DNA of 64,000 nucleotides, from contig JAUMWB010000001.1 in assembly GCA_030529845.1 (NCBI GenBank), positions 558,001-622,000 on the forward strand, read 5' to 3'. The translations under genes were made by a program, and so were the position numbers. Positions 43,004 through 51,131 of this stretch are shown here, in pieces (the first letter of the stretch is position 1; the number at the start of each line of letters is the position of its first letter). The notes under the pieces were generated by a model. That model ran no database searches, was not told the DNA's origin, and was given only the letters and a program-made list of their open reading frames with translations. The stretch is from Rothia sp. (in: high G+C Gram-positive bacteria) (lineage in GTDB: Bacteria; Actinomycetota; Actinomycetes; Actinomycetales; Micrococcaceae).

Positions 43004-43798
43004 GTGGGTGTTGAGAGCGAACGTTTTGCCCGGTTGCGGCTACTTTTTAAGGACGAGGGCCTGCAGAAACTTCAGGACGCCACCGTCATGGTACTGGGCC
43101 TGGGCGGTGTAGGGTCGGCCTGTGCTGAGGCCCTGGCCCGCGGCGGCGTAGGCAACCTGATTGTGCTGGACCGCGACGTCGTGGAAGAAAGCAACATCAA
43201 CCGCCAGGCCCTGGCCTTTACCTCCACCCTGGGCAAGGTCAAGGCCGAGGTCATGGAAGCCATGATCAAGGAGATCCAGCCCGACTGCACCGTCACCGCT
43301 GAACGGGTCTTCCTCACCCCCGATAACCTGGCTGAAACCCTGGATAAGTTTCCCCGGCCCGACTACGTCATTGACTGTATCGATACCATCACCCAGAAGC
43401 TGGCCGTCTACCAGTGGGCTGCTGAGCGGGGCCTGAACCTGGTGGCCTCCATGGGTGCTGCGAACCGGCTTGACCCGACGATGCTGCAGTTCGCTAATAT
43501 CCGCCGCACCTACAATTGCTCTATGTCTAAGGTGATTCGCTCCGAGTGCCGCAAGCGCCACATTTACGGACTTGAGGTGCTCTTCTCCACCGAGCTCCCT
43601 TTCAAGGTGGAGAAGGCCCCGGGCGCTAAGGCCAAGGGTGAGACGCTGGGTTCTATGAGCTATATGCCCCCGATTATGGGTCAGATGTTGGCGGGTAAGG
43701 TCATCCGCCAGCTGGCCGGTATGGAAGAGATTCCGACCCCTCCCTACCTGGGTGGGCAGGAAGGCCAGAAGGACGCTCCTGGTCAGCACACCGCCTAA
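43004..43798 (+). CDS. tcdA: tRNA threonylcarbamoyladenosine dehydratase (TcdA)
   Basis: 264 residues from GTG 43004, which has GAGGAG 5 bases upstream; an ATG at 42965 overlaps a -10-like CATAAT and is less likely. ThiF/E1-like enzyme that uses ATP to cyclise t6A37 in tRNAs. ATP-binding VMVLGLGGVGSACAEALARGGVGNLIVLDRDVVEESNINRQALAF and VIDCIDTITQKLAVYQWAAERGLNLVASMGAANRLDPT are diagnostic of the TcdA/YgdL branch. The C-terminus GSMSYMPPIMGQMLAGKVIRQLAG also fits. tatD follows by 8 bases. Confidence 0.92.
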   Translation: MGVESERFARLRLLFKDEGLQKLQDATVMVLGLGGVGSACAEALARGGVGNLIVLDRDVVEESNINRQALAFTSTLGKVKAEVMEAMIKEIQPDCTVTAERVFLTPDNLAETLDKFPRPDYVIDCIDTITQKLAVYQWAAERGLNLVASMGAANRLDPTMLQFANIRRTYNCSMSKVIRSECRKRHIYGLEVLFSTELPFKVEKAPGAKAKGETLGSMSYMPPIMGQMLAGKVIRQLAGMEEIPTPPYLGGQEGQKDAPGQHTA

Positions 43799-43806
43799 CC
43801 CTTCCT

Positions 43807-44595
43807 ATGCTGCTTGATACCCATTTTCACTACGACTTCCTAGCCCCGCAGCTTCGGCCTGCCTTTGATCAGACCCTGCGGGCCCAGGGCGTCCAGGTGG
43901 TCGGCCAGACCCTCTTGCCATCAACCTACCGGGAGCTGAGGCAGGTGACGCCACCGGCTGGGCCCCTGCTGTCTCTTGGTTTTCACCCCTGGTGGATGAC
44001 CTCACCCGCCCAGGTTGAGGCTGAGCTGGAGATTTTTGAGGCTGAGGTAGACACCACCCGGTTGATTGGTGAGATTGGTTTAGATTTTCTGCCCCGCCGC
44101 CTGGAGACTTCCCCCGCTGAGGTGCAGCTGGGGGCCCTGCGTCGTATTGTGAGTGCAGTGCTCCAGGCAGCGGATGGGCAACCGGAGCAGAAGCCCTATG
44201 TGCTGTCCCTGCACGCCGTCCGCGCAACAACGACGATGCTTGATCTTTTCAAGGAACTTTCTCTACCCGGCTCCCCTATGGTTCCGGTGATTCACCGCTT
44301 TGGGGGCACCAGTGATGAGCTCACCCGACTGGTGAGGCTGGGTGGGTGCATTTCGGTTCACCCGCAAATGCTTGAGTCTAAGCGCGGACGGGCCTACATC
44401 CGCCAGGTACCCGCAGACCGCCTGCTTCTGGAAACGGACCTACCCGAGCAGCCCACCGACACGCTTGACGTCCAGCTTTTTGCGCAGGAAGTGGGCGGAC
44501 GCCTGCGCCGACTTGTTGAGCGCATTTCGGCTGAGCGCGGCGTAGACTTTCTACCGATTCTGCTAGAGAACCAGAGGCGGCTCTACTCTCTTTAA
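43807..44595 (+). CDS. TatD-family hydrolase
   Basis: 262 residues. Metal-dependent (beta/alpha)8 hydrolase. Ligand motifs are THFHYD (H-x-H, residues 5-7), GEIGLDF (Glu), LSLHA and VIHRF (His), and LLLETDLP (Asp). TatD proteins have DNase or D-aminoacyl-tRNA-related activities; the cellular role is uncertain. This protein is more divergent than canonical TatD and near-normal in length (about 260). Operon with tcdA. Confidence 0.86.
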   Translation: MLLDTHFHYDFLAPQLRPAFDQTLRAQGVQVVGQTLLPSTYRELRQVTPPAGPLLSLGFHPWWMTSPAQVEAELEIFEAEVDTTRLIGEIGLDFLPRRLETSPAEVQLGALRRIVSAVLQAADGQPEQKPYVLSLHAVRATTTMLDLFKELSLPGSPMVPVIHRFGGTSDELTRLVRLGGCISVHPQMLESKRGRAYIRQVPADRLLLETDLPEQPTDTLDVQLFAQEVGGRLRRLVERISAERGVDFLPILLENQRRLYSL

Positions 44596-44676
44596 CGCCC
44601 CAGGCGCATAGTTAAAGCTTGTGAGAATATTTTATGCTTTTACGGGTGCCACTACATACACTACGAACAAGCTCTC

Positions 44677-45471
44677 CTACTTTTGTCCTATGCCCAATAT
44701 ATGAGGACTTAAGTTCGCGAGAGATTCAGCTATGGGTAGACCAGCGAATATTTTCTCTAGGTTTTGAAGAAGAAAATCTGCAGAATCAATCAGATCCTGA
44801 CGCGGCTTCAGCGATTCAAAAACCAAAGATGGAAAGTCGAGAGAGCGAATAGTGATGTTCGAGAAACCTGAATTCTCTAATTCATGGCGTAGCTCTGCCG
44901 CTGTGTGAAAATGGCCTCCTGGAAAGCCTGGCCCGTCGTTGACCCAATTTCCAGTATGAAGTACCTCTACATCATCGGTTGATATTGATTGCCCTCCCGA
45001 TTCGAGAACGTTATTAGAAAAAGCAGAGAGTCGAGAAAGTGCGGCAACAAAGATTAGGCCTCCTGGCCGTAGCACGCGCTTTGCTTCAGATAGAGCAAGT
45101 AATCTGTCACGGGAATCAGCCAAGTGGTATAGAGGGCCAAACATAATTACTGCGTCGAATGTTTCCGTATCGAAAGGCAGTTCGCGGGCATCCCCAACTA
45201 AGGCTCTGAAAGTACCATAACTTTGGGCTATCTCAATTTGTGATGCAACTGGATCAATGAGCGTCACGTCATGTCCTTGTTCGGCCAACCACGATGCATG
45301 TATTCCAGTGGCACCCCCGATATCAAGCACACGGGAGGCAGGTTTGATGAGGGAAAAAGAGCGTCGCGCGGCCCGCAACTCAAGTACTCCGCCAACCGAT
45401 TGTTCGGTCAATCGAGTCGCTTCGTTTCCTTCAGAGTAGTAGGCGTTAATACGATCTTCGTGAGATCCCAT
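44677..45471 (-). CDS. Class I SAM-dependent methyltransferase (probably acquired)
   Basis: 264 residues. Motif I is SRVLDIGGATGIHASWLAEQGHDVTLIDPV (residues 46-75), motif II ALVGDARELPFDTETFDAVIMFGPLYHLAD, and motif III LRPGGLIFVAAL. UbiE/methyltransferase-11 type. A large C-terminal part (HTGNWVNDGPGFPGGHFHTAAELRHELENSGF) is as in small-molecule methyltransferases. Visibly richer in A and T than the neighbours, and isolated on the minus strand, consistent with horizontal transfer. Substrate unknown. Confidence 0.85.
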   Translation of the reverse strand: MGSHEDRINAYYSEGNEATRLTEQSVGGVLELRAARRSFSLIKPASRVLDIGGATGIHASWLAEQGHDVTLIDPVASQIEIAQSYGTFRALVGDARELPFDTETFDAVIMFGPLYHLADSRDRLLALSEAKRVLRPGGLIFVAALSRLSAFSNNVLESGGQSISTDDVEVLHTGNWVNDGPGFPGGHFHTAAELRHELENSGFSNITIRSLDFPSLVFESLKPRQDLIDSADFLLQNLEKIFAGLPIAESLANLSPHILGIGQK

Positions 45472-45513
45472 ATACCTATTCCTTATGGTCCATAACTAAC
45501 AATAAACCTCACC

Positions 45514-45690
45514 ATGCCACCCGGGAAACAGTGTGAGGATGATGAGGCTGCTGTCATCCACTTCGTCGGTGACCCGGCAGCCGCCAGCATGTGCTCAATG
45601 ATACCCACTCCTGCTGACGGATTTTATGAACCTGGTAAATATGAATTATGGGAAGGTCTGAAGCTCTTGGTCGCTGTACGTAAATATTGA
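45514..45690 (+). other. 58-residue reading frame of doubtful status
   Basis: Reads MPPGKQCEDDEAAVIHFVGDPAAASMCSMIPTPADGFYEPGKYELWEGLKLLVAVRKY. It has protein-like composition, but no clear ribosome site and overlaps the promoter side of the methyltransferase. Probably a fragment of a lost gene; no family recognised. Confidence 0.25.
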
Positions 45691-45729
45691 ACTGACTATT
45701 TAGCTCTGTCTTAACTCAGTTCAAACTAT

Positions 45730-46206
45730 CTACGTCCGGTTAGTGTGAACCTCCATACCTAACATCTCCTGGCATCGTTTTATCGCCATCACAGATGATT
45801 CAATAAGGCTGGCATCGGCACCGAACGATTGACGTAGCTTGTACGCAAGCTCAAATTGCTTCAGTGCATCGTCGATCTTTTGTGCTAGAAAGAGGGCTTT
45901 CCCAAAGTGCTGGCGAATAGTAGCTTCTCGGCTGGTTCCAGAATATTCATCTATCAAGTCACGATAAGCCTGAAAAGAAACCTCAAAATCACCTAATCGT
46001 GCAAGAGCCTCAGCCTGAAGAGTGCGAGCTCGAAATGATGTTTCTGGCTTCAACAGGATCATCGCCTGCTCAGCGTTGCCAGACCACATCAATTCAATAG
46101 CCTCGAAGTAAGGGTCTTCTTTGAATTCAGCCTGAAATTCCTCGTGATTGATAATACGAGGCATTAAGGTGTGAGCGTCTATAGTCCAAGACCCAGAACT
46201 TACCAT
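45730..46206 (-). CDS. Tetratricopeptide-like helical protein
   Basis: 158 residues from ATG 46206 (AAAGG 8 bases upstream; ATG 46212 is nearer but too close). Helical repeats FEAIELMWSGNAEQAMILLKPETSFRARTLQAEALARLGDFEVSFQAYRDLIDEYSG and RQHFGKALFLAQKIDDALKQFELAYKLRQSFGADASLIESSVMAIKRC resemble TPRs. Probably a protein-interaction module. Base composition is AT-richer than the core, like the nearby methyltransferase. Confidence 0.75.
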   Translation of the reverse strand: MVSSGSWTIDAHTLMPRIINHEEFQAEFKEDPYFEAIELMWSGNAEQAMILLKPETSFRARTLQAEALARLGDFEVSFQAYRDLIDEYSGTSREATIRQHFGKALFLAQKIDDALKQFELAYKLRQSFGADASLIESSVMAIKRCQEMLGMEVHTNRT

Positions 46207-46411
46207 TCGCATCACCTTTCAGAATCTACCGAGTAAGAGAATAATAAACTAAAGAACGTCTCAATGTGCCGGTAATTATACCCGCGACACTCACACGGCA
46301 TAAAATCCAAAACTCTGCCCGGCCTAGCATTTTGCAGCTTCAGACGAGGAGCATCTTAGACAAAGAAAAACCGCCCCTGCGATACTATCTCACAAAAGCG
46401 GTCTTGGTGGG

Positions 46412-46484
46412 TGGAGGTAAGGGGATTCGAACCCCTGACCTTCTGCATGCCATGCAGACGCGCTACCAACTGCGCCATACCCCC
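46412..46484 (-). tRNA. tRNA-Ala (GGC)
   Basis: 73 nt. Acceptor GGGGGTA pairs with TACCTCC with one G-U, D-arm GCGCAGTTGGTAGCGC, anticodon stem TCTGC/GCAGA with loop ATGGCAT (anticodon GGC), and T-arm with GGTTCGAATCC. The 3' CCA is not encoded. It is the downstream member of a tandem pair. Confidence 0.95.
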
Positions 46485-46485
46485 G

Positions 46486-46558
46486 TGGAGCTAAGGGGAT
46501 TCGAACCCCTGACCTTCTGCATGCCATGCAGACGCGCTACCAACTGCGCCATAGCCCC
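46486..46558 (-). tRNA. tRNA-Ala (GGC), second copy
   Basis: 73 nt. Same D, anticodon and T arms as the neighbouring copy, but acceptor GGGGCTA/TAGCTCC. Anticodon GGC. Only one base separates it from the next tRNA, and no CCA is encoded. It is transcribed first. Confidence 0.95.
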
Positions 46559-46692
46559 TTATTCATTTATTCCCCGCTCTCGCGGCGACTGTTCTATCTT
46601 ATGGCACCCACAAGGGCTCATGCAAATCGAGAACCCACCAACCCCTATGAACCGCGTCACATATTATTCATGGATCGTTAGGTGGGCTCACA

Positions 46693-46746
46693 GCAAAGGA
46701 CGCCCCACCCCACTCCCCTAACACAGGGAAGGAGGGTGGGGCGTCC
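46693..46746 (-). terminator. Terminator downstream of rsfS
   Basis: GGACGCCCCACCC (46698-46710) pairs perfectly with GGGTGGGGCGTCC (46734-46746); TTTGCTG follows on the minus strand. Confidence 0.7.
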
Positions 46747-46758
46747 TCACAGAAGAAT

Positions 46759-47211
46759 CTAGTCTTCGCGCTGGTTCATCAAATCCGCTTCGGGAGTGAT
46801 GATCTCAAAGTCAGCTTCGGCACCTTCAGTATCGACGGCACCGGCTTCGCTTTCCAAGCCCAGGTCGATGCGGGGGGCATCGCCCCAGAGGCGGTCCAGG
46901 GCGTAGAAGGCGCGGTCTTCTTCGTGCTGTACGTGGACCACGATGTCGCCGAAGTCCAGGAGTACCCAGCGACCCTCAGCGCGGCCTTCACGGCGCAAGG
47001 GCTTGAGGCCCAGTTCTTCACGAAGCTTATCTTCAACCTCGTCAACAATCGCATTGACCAGGCGTTCGTTGTGGGCTGAGACGACCAGGAAGCCGTCGAT
47101 CAAACCCATAATGTCAGAAGCATCAACGGCCAGCAGGTTGGTACCCTGCATATCGTCAGCCGCGCGTGCGGCTACCTTCAACGCTTCAATAGACTCTGCA
47201 GCTGCAGTCAT
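46759..47211 (-). CDS. rsfS: Ribosome silencing factor RsfS
   Basis: 150 residues from ATG 47211, which has AAAGGG 4 bases upstream; the earlier in-frame start overlaps the upstream gene. It binds L14 and blocks subunit joining when nutrients are low. The RsfS core is ESIEALKVAARAADDMQGTNLLAVDASDIMGLIDGFLVVSAHNERLVNAIVDEVEDKLRE...GRAEGRWVLLDFGDIVVHVQHEEDRAFYALDRLWGDAP (residues 5-118). A 30-residue acidic tail is extra. Runs with nadD, the usual neighbour. Confidence 0.94.
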   Translation of the reverse strand: MTAAAESIEALKVAARAADDMQGTNLLAVDASDIMGLIDGFLVVSAHNERLVNAIVDEVEDKLREELGLKPLRREGRAEGRWVLLDFGDIVVHVQHEEDRAFYALDRLWGDAPRIDLGLESEAGAVDTEGAEADFEIITPEADLMNQRED

Positions 47212-47270
47212 TTGGCCCTTTCCGAGCAAATCATTCCCCAAACTTTTTGGGGTCTCATTCAACTAAATCT

Positions 47271-48500
47271 TTACCTGAAGAAGAGGAACCACACGGCAGC
47301 CAGCACAAGCACGAGAAGCAGGAGGCCCACGATGGCTACGATTGCGCCTGTGGAGCGCCCTTCTGATGTTTCTGGGCTATAGGTTGCTGCAGCTTCCTGT
47401 TCTGCTTCGGCCAGGTCGCCGGAGGGGGCGTCGTCAGTTTGCTTGACGGTGCCTGCGAAGTTGAAGCGCTGAGCCTGTTCTTCCTGGTCGAGGCTGGTGG
47501 CCACTGCCGGGGTGTTCTCAGGTGCAGACTCGGTGGTCTCTTCGTTCTCATCTGCCTCTGACTCGTAGGTGTACCCCTCAGGAGCTTCGGCATTTTCTTC
47601 AGAACTATCAGAGTCTACCGTACCGTCACTGTCGCTGGCTAGGGTGCTGGTGGCCGGGTCAGTCACATCGGCAGTGTCAATTTCGGTGAGATCCAGGCCC
47701 TGGGCGTCAAGGGCGCGGACGGGCGCGGGCAGGTCTGGCGTGTGCTGGCCAGCGGTAAAGAGTTCGGTGACAGGCCCGCTTTGAGCGTCTTCTCCTCGAT
47801 CCGTTTCGCTTTCTTCGGGGCTGTTTGCGCTCTGTTCTTCGTCCTTGGCCTGGGCGCGGGCGATGATGGCGGCAATAGCATCGGGGTTAGTGGTGACGGT
47901 CTGGTCTCCCTCGGCAACAGATTCTTCCGCTACCTTAAGATCGTCTTGGATCTCGCTGCCGCTGGTTTCTTCAGAGGCCTCGCGATCAGCTTCAGCTTCT
48001 TCCACCTGAAGCTCATCAACACTGACGAAGTCGTTTTCTCCGGCAATTTCACCGGTTGCTGAAGCAAAGTCATGAGTTTCAGTGGCGTCAGCCGACTCAG
48101 AGTATTCAGTTCCCAAGACCTGCTGGTCAATGTGGGCCAGGGGGTCTTCTACGACAGTCGCGCGGGTGCTGTCGAAGTCAACATCAAGCTTTTCGCCTTC
48201 CCCGCTGCTGATGCTACCCATCTGTGAAAGATCGACCAGGGAACGGGCGGGGTCTTGTTCCACCTCGATACCCTCGATAGCGCCCATAAACATGGGAACC
48301 TCGGGGAGCTCTTCGTCCCCACGCTCAAGGGCGCGCAGGTATTCGGCAACCTCTTCGTAGTAGCGGCTGAGACGGCGCGGGCCCATAGGGCGGGTGGGGG
48401 GCGGAATCTCTAGCCCGTCCTCGGTGACGTGGCTTTCGGTGAGATAGGCGGGTGTCTCGTCATTCTGGCCGTCAGCGACCTGATCGGGGTGTGTGCTCAC
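47271..48500 (-). CDS. Acidic tail-anchored membrane protein
   Basis: 409 residues from GTG 48500 (AAGGA about 8 bases upstream). The first 70 residues contain PTRPMGPRRLSRYYEEVAEYLRALERGDEELPEVPMFMG, the most protein-like part. A very acidic, Ser/Glu/Ala-rich and probably disordered region of about 290 residues follows. The end is a single membrane helix, TGAIVAIVGLLLLVLVLAAVWFLFFR. This is a type IV (tail-anchored) topology with the body in the cytoplasm. It lies between nadD and rsfS. No function known. Confidence 0.8.
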   Translation of the reverse strand: MSTHPDQVADGQNDETPAYLTESHVTEDGLEIPPPTRPMGPRRLSRYYEEVAEYLRALERGDEELPEVPMFMGAIEGIEVEQDPARSLVDLSQMGSISSGEGEKLDVDFDSTRATVVEDPLAHIDQQVLGTEYSESADATETHDFASATGEIAGENDFVSVDELQVEEAEADREASEETSGSEIQDDLKVAEESVAEGDQTVTTNPDAIAAIIARAQAKDEEQSANSPEESETDRGEDAQSGPVTELFTAGQHTPDLPAPVRALDAQGLDLTEIDTADVTDPATSTLASDSDGTVDSDSSEENAEAPEGYTYESEADENEETTESAPENTPAVATSLDQEEQAQRFNFAGTVKQTDDAPSGDLAEAEQEAAATYSPETSEGRSTGAIVAIVGLLLLVLVLAAVWFLFFR

Positions 48501-48591
48501 AGTATGTCCTTGAGTGTGATGCCTGGTACTTGTGCTTAATGCTACCAAGCCAGACAGGTGGTCACTGCTCTTTGGCGAGTAGCGTGCGGTT

Positions 48592-49287
48592 TTATTTGAG
48601 GCGGGGCAGGCCAGCTACATACCCGCTGCCCTGGGCGCTGGCCGAGTCGCCGGTGTAGAGATGATACTTGTGGATATATTGCACCACCCCGTCCGGCACG
48701 AGGTACCAGACGGGCAACTCGTTGCGGGCCCGGTCGCGGATATCGGTTGATGAGATAGCCATTGCCGGGATTTCAATGACGCGGACGCGCCCCTGCGCCT
48801 CTTCGGGCACGGTCAGTTCGTGCCCGGGGCGGGTAACGGCCACGAAAGTGGCAAGATCCCACATCTTGTGGGCGTCCTTCCAGGTGGTAATTTGGCTCAT
48901 CGCGTCGGCACCGGTAATAAAGAAGAACTCATCATGGGGCCGCTCGGCTCGAAGATCGGTGAGGGTATCGATGGTGAAGGTGGGCCCCTGCCGGTCAATA
49001 TCGACTCGGCTCACCGTGAAGCGGGGGTTTGAGGCCGTGGCGATAACGGTCATCAGGTAACGGTGCTCCGGTGCGGTGACCTGCTTGTTAGCTTTCTGCC
49101 AGGGGTTACCGGTGGGTACGAAGATGACTTCGTCTAGGCTCAGCACGGCAGCGACCTCGCTAGCGGCCACCAGGTGCCCGTGGTGGATGGGGTCAAAGGT
49201 TCCGCCCATGACACCCACACGGGTGGTGGCGGGGTCAGGTTCGGGGATTCCGAGCTCACGGCGGATTTCATGGGCGGGACGAATCAC
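48592..49287 (-). CDS. nadD: Nicotinate-nucleotide adenylyltransferase
   Basis: 231 residues. Makes deamido-NAD from nicotinate mononucleotide and ATP. Nucleotidyltransferase motifs [21 protein letters not shown] (G-G-x-F-x-x-x-H-x-G-H) and [13 protein letters not shown] (I-S-S-T-x-I-R) are present. Length slightly above average (about 200) because of an N-terminal helix and an Ala/Ser-rich C-terminus. The terminator at 49321-49369 isolates it from the small membrane protein. Confidence 0.96.
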   Translation of the reverse strand: MIRPAHEIRRELGIPEPDPATTRVGVMGGTFDPIHHGHLVAASEVAAVLSLDEVIFVPTGNPWQKANKQVTAPEHRYLMTVIATASNPRFTVSRVDIDRQGPTFTIDTLTDLRAERPHDEFFFITGADAMSQITTWKDAHKMWDLATFVAVTRPGHELTVPEEAQGRVRVIEIPAMAISSTDIRDRARNELPVWYLVPDGVVQYIHKYHLYTGDSASAQGSGYVAGLPRLK

Positions 49288-49320
49288 AGGTCTCCTGCTC
49301 GCTGTTTTATGTACGGCTTC

Positions 49321-49369
49321 GGCGCGGGCCCGCCGCCCCGAAAAACAGGGGTGGTGCGGGCACCGCGCC
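49321..49369 (-). terminator. Terminator between small membrane protein and nadD
   Basis: GGCGCGG, GCCCGC and CGCCCC segments (49321-49340) pair with GGGGTGG, GCGGGC and CCGCGCC (to 49369), interrupted by single mismatches, around an A-rich loop. Confidence 0.6.
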
Positions 49370-49389
49370 GAAGTGCCAGGTAGAAATGG

Positions 49390-49638
49390 TTAGCGCTTGT
49401 GCTTGCTCTGGTAGTCGCGCAGGGCCTCAGTCTCTTCGTGGGAGAGGTGGTCTGCTGCGTGGTCAGGGCGTACAACGCCGCGACCTGAGAAGGAGATGGT
49501 AATCAGGAAGAGAATGCCGAAGACAATGAAGCCGATGATAGCGAACCAGTAAGTGGGCATACCCAGCAGTTCGAGCTGGTGGCTACCTTCTTCTGAGGCA
49601 AGTACGGTGGCGCCTGAGGCAAGAACAGATGAAAACAT
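49390..49638 (-). CDS. Small single-pass membrane protein
   Basis: 82 residues from ATG 49638 with AAAGG 7 bases upstream; the longer upstream frame lacks a ribosome site. One helix (YWFAIIGFIVFGILFLITISF, residues 29-49), followed by a charged cytoplasmic tail with DHAADHLSHEETEALRDYQSKHKR. Small proteins of this kind are common at this locus between nadD and proA in actinobacteria. Function unknown. Confidence 0.78.
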   Translation of the reverse strand: MFSSVLASGATVLASEEGSHQLELLGMPTYWFAIIGFIVFGILFLITISFSGRGVVRPDHAADHLSHEETEALRDYQSKHKR

Positions 49639-49774
49639 GTGTGTACCTTTCGAGGCTGGGCGGTGTGTGGCCGCGCCAGTGCGGTCATAAGTATGGGTCT
49701 TACCTACCATGCTACCGGGTTGCTGCCCTTTGCGGGGTACTTTACCCGGTAGCCGGTCTTGTTTTTTCTGCTTC

Positions 49775-51058
49775 TTAGTCGCGGCTGTGCCAGTCGCCCC
49801 TCACAATCCACTTGGTGGTGGTGAGCTGTTCTAGTCCCATGGGACCGCGGGCGTGCAGCTTCTGGGTCGAGATGCCCACTTCAGCTCCCAGACCGAACTG
49901 GCCGCCGTCCGTAAACCGGGTCGAGGCGTTCACGTACACAGCCGCGGAGTCTACGTCGCGAATAAACTTCTCGGCGTTGGCAATATCGTTGGTCAGGATC
50001 GCCTCGGAGTGGCCGGTGGAGTATTCACGAATGTGGGCGATTGCGGCGCGCACATCGGGCACAGTTTTCACCGCTAAGTCTAGAGAGCCGTACTCGATGG
50101 CCCAGTCTTCGTCGGTGGCATCGACCGCGTCAAGTCCGCTGGGCAGAATCGCGCGGGTGGCGGCGTCCACATGCAGGGTTACCCCAGCCTTGGCCAGAGC
50201 CACAAGGACGCCCGGGGCAGCGTCCGCTCCCTCGGCAAGGAGGAGGGTTTCAACGGTGTTGCAGGTACCCGGCCGCTGGGTCTTGGCGTTCACCAGAATC
50301 TCGGCAGACTTTTCAGGGTCGGCGCTGGTATCGAGGAAGATATGGCAGTTACCCTCACCGGTCTCAATGACCGGCACCTTAGCGTTCTGCACCACCGACT
50401 GAATCAGGCTGTGCCCACCACGAGGAATCAGCACATCAATGTGACCGCGAGCCAGCATCAGGGCGGCAGCGCCCTCACGGCCAAACTCGTCCACCGACTG
50501 CACCGAGTCAATGGGCAGGCCGGTAGCGTGCAGGGCATCGCGGATGATACGCACAATCACCTGGTTACTCTTGGCTGCTGCCGAGCCACCACGCAGCATC
50601 ACCGCGTTGCCAGCCTTAATGGCCAGACCAGCGATATCAACGGTCACATTGGGGCGGGCTTCGTAGATAGCACCCACCACACCCAGGGGCACCCGCACCT
50701 GCTGCATACGCAGACCGTTCGGCAGGGTCGAACCCCGCACCAGCTCCCCCACCGGGTCGGGCAGAGCAACCAGCTCACGCAAAGCGTCCGCAAGTTCACC
50801 CACCCGGTGCTCGGTCAGGCGCAAGCGATCCAGCATTGCCTCGCTCATACCGGCTGCCCGCTCCCGCTCAAGATCCTGGGCGTTCTGTTCGATAATCACC
50901 GCCGAATGCTTTTCGAGTGAATCGGCAACGGCCAGCAGGGCCCGGTTCTTCCAGCGGGTATCGGCTTTCGCCAAACGTCGAGAGGCAATACGAGCGTCCA
51001 CCGCCATATCGGTGACCTGCTGCATCACATCGTCACTTACCTGTACCTGCTCGACCAT
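49775..51058 (-). CDS. proA: Gamma-glutamyl phosphate reductase
   Basis: 427 residues from ATG 51058 (GGAG 6 bases upstream). Second step of proline synthesis: NADPH-dependent reduction of glutamyl phosphate. Aldehyde-dehydrogenase fold; VPLGVVGAIYEARPNVTVDIAGLAIKAGNAVMLRGGSAA is the conserved ProA signature and the catalytic Cys is in KTQRPGTCNTVETLL (about residue 280). C-terminal YVNASTRFTDGGQFGLGAEVGISTQKLHARGPMGLEQLTT is diagnostic. It follows proB on the same strand. Confidence 0.97.
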   Translation of the reverse strand: MVEQVQVSDDVMQQVTDMAVDARIASRRLAKADTRWKNRALLAVADSLEKHSAVIIEQNAQDLERERAAGMSEAMLDRLRLTEHRVGELADALRELVALPDPVGELVRGSTLPNGLRMQQVRVPLGVVGAIYEARPNVTVDIAGLAIKAGNAVMLRGGSAAAKSNQVIVRIIRDALHATGLPIDSVQSVDEFGREGAAALMLARGHIDVLIPRGGHSLIQSVVQNAKVPVIETGEGNCHIFLDTSADPEKSAEILVNAKTQRPGTCNTVETLLLAEGADAAPGVLVALAKAGVTLHVDAATRAILPSGLDAVDATDEDWAIEYGSLDLAVKTVPDVRAAIAHIREYSTGHSEAILTNDIANAEKFIRDVDSAAVYVNASTRFTDGGQFGLGAEVGISTQKLHARGPMGLEQLTTTKWIVRGDWHSRD

Positions 51059-51131
51059 GAGCATCTCCTTCGTATCTGAGGGTGAAAGCTTGAAACTATC
51101 CTACCGGCCCCTTTGGCCAGCGGGCTGATTA

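Noticed and set aside
46266-46721. 151-residue + frame across the two tRNA-Ala genes
   Set aside because: It reads through both tRNAs on the opposite strand and repeats itself because the tRNAs are repeats.
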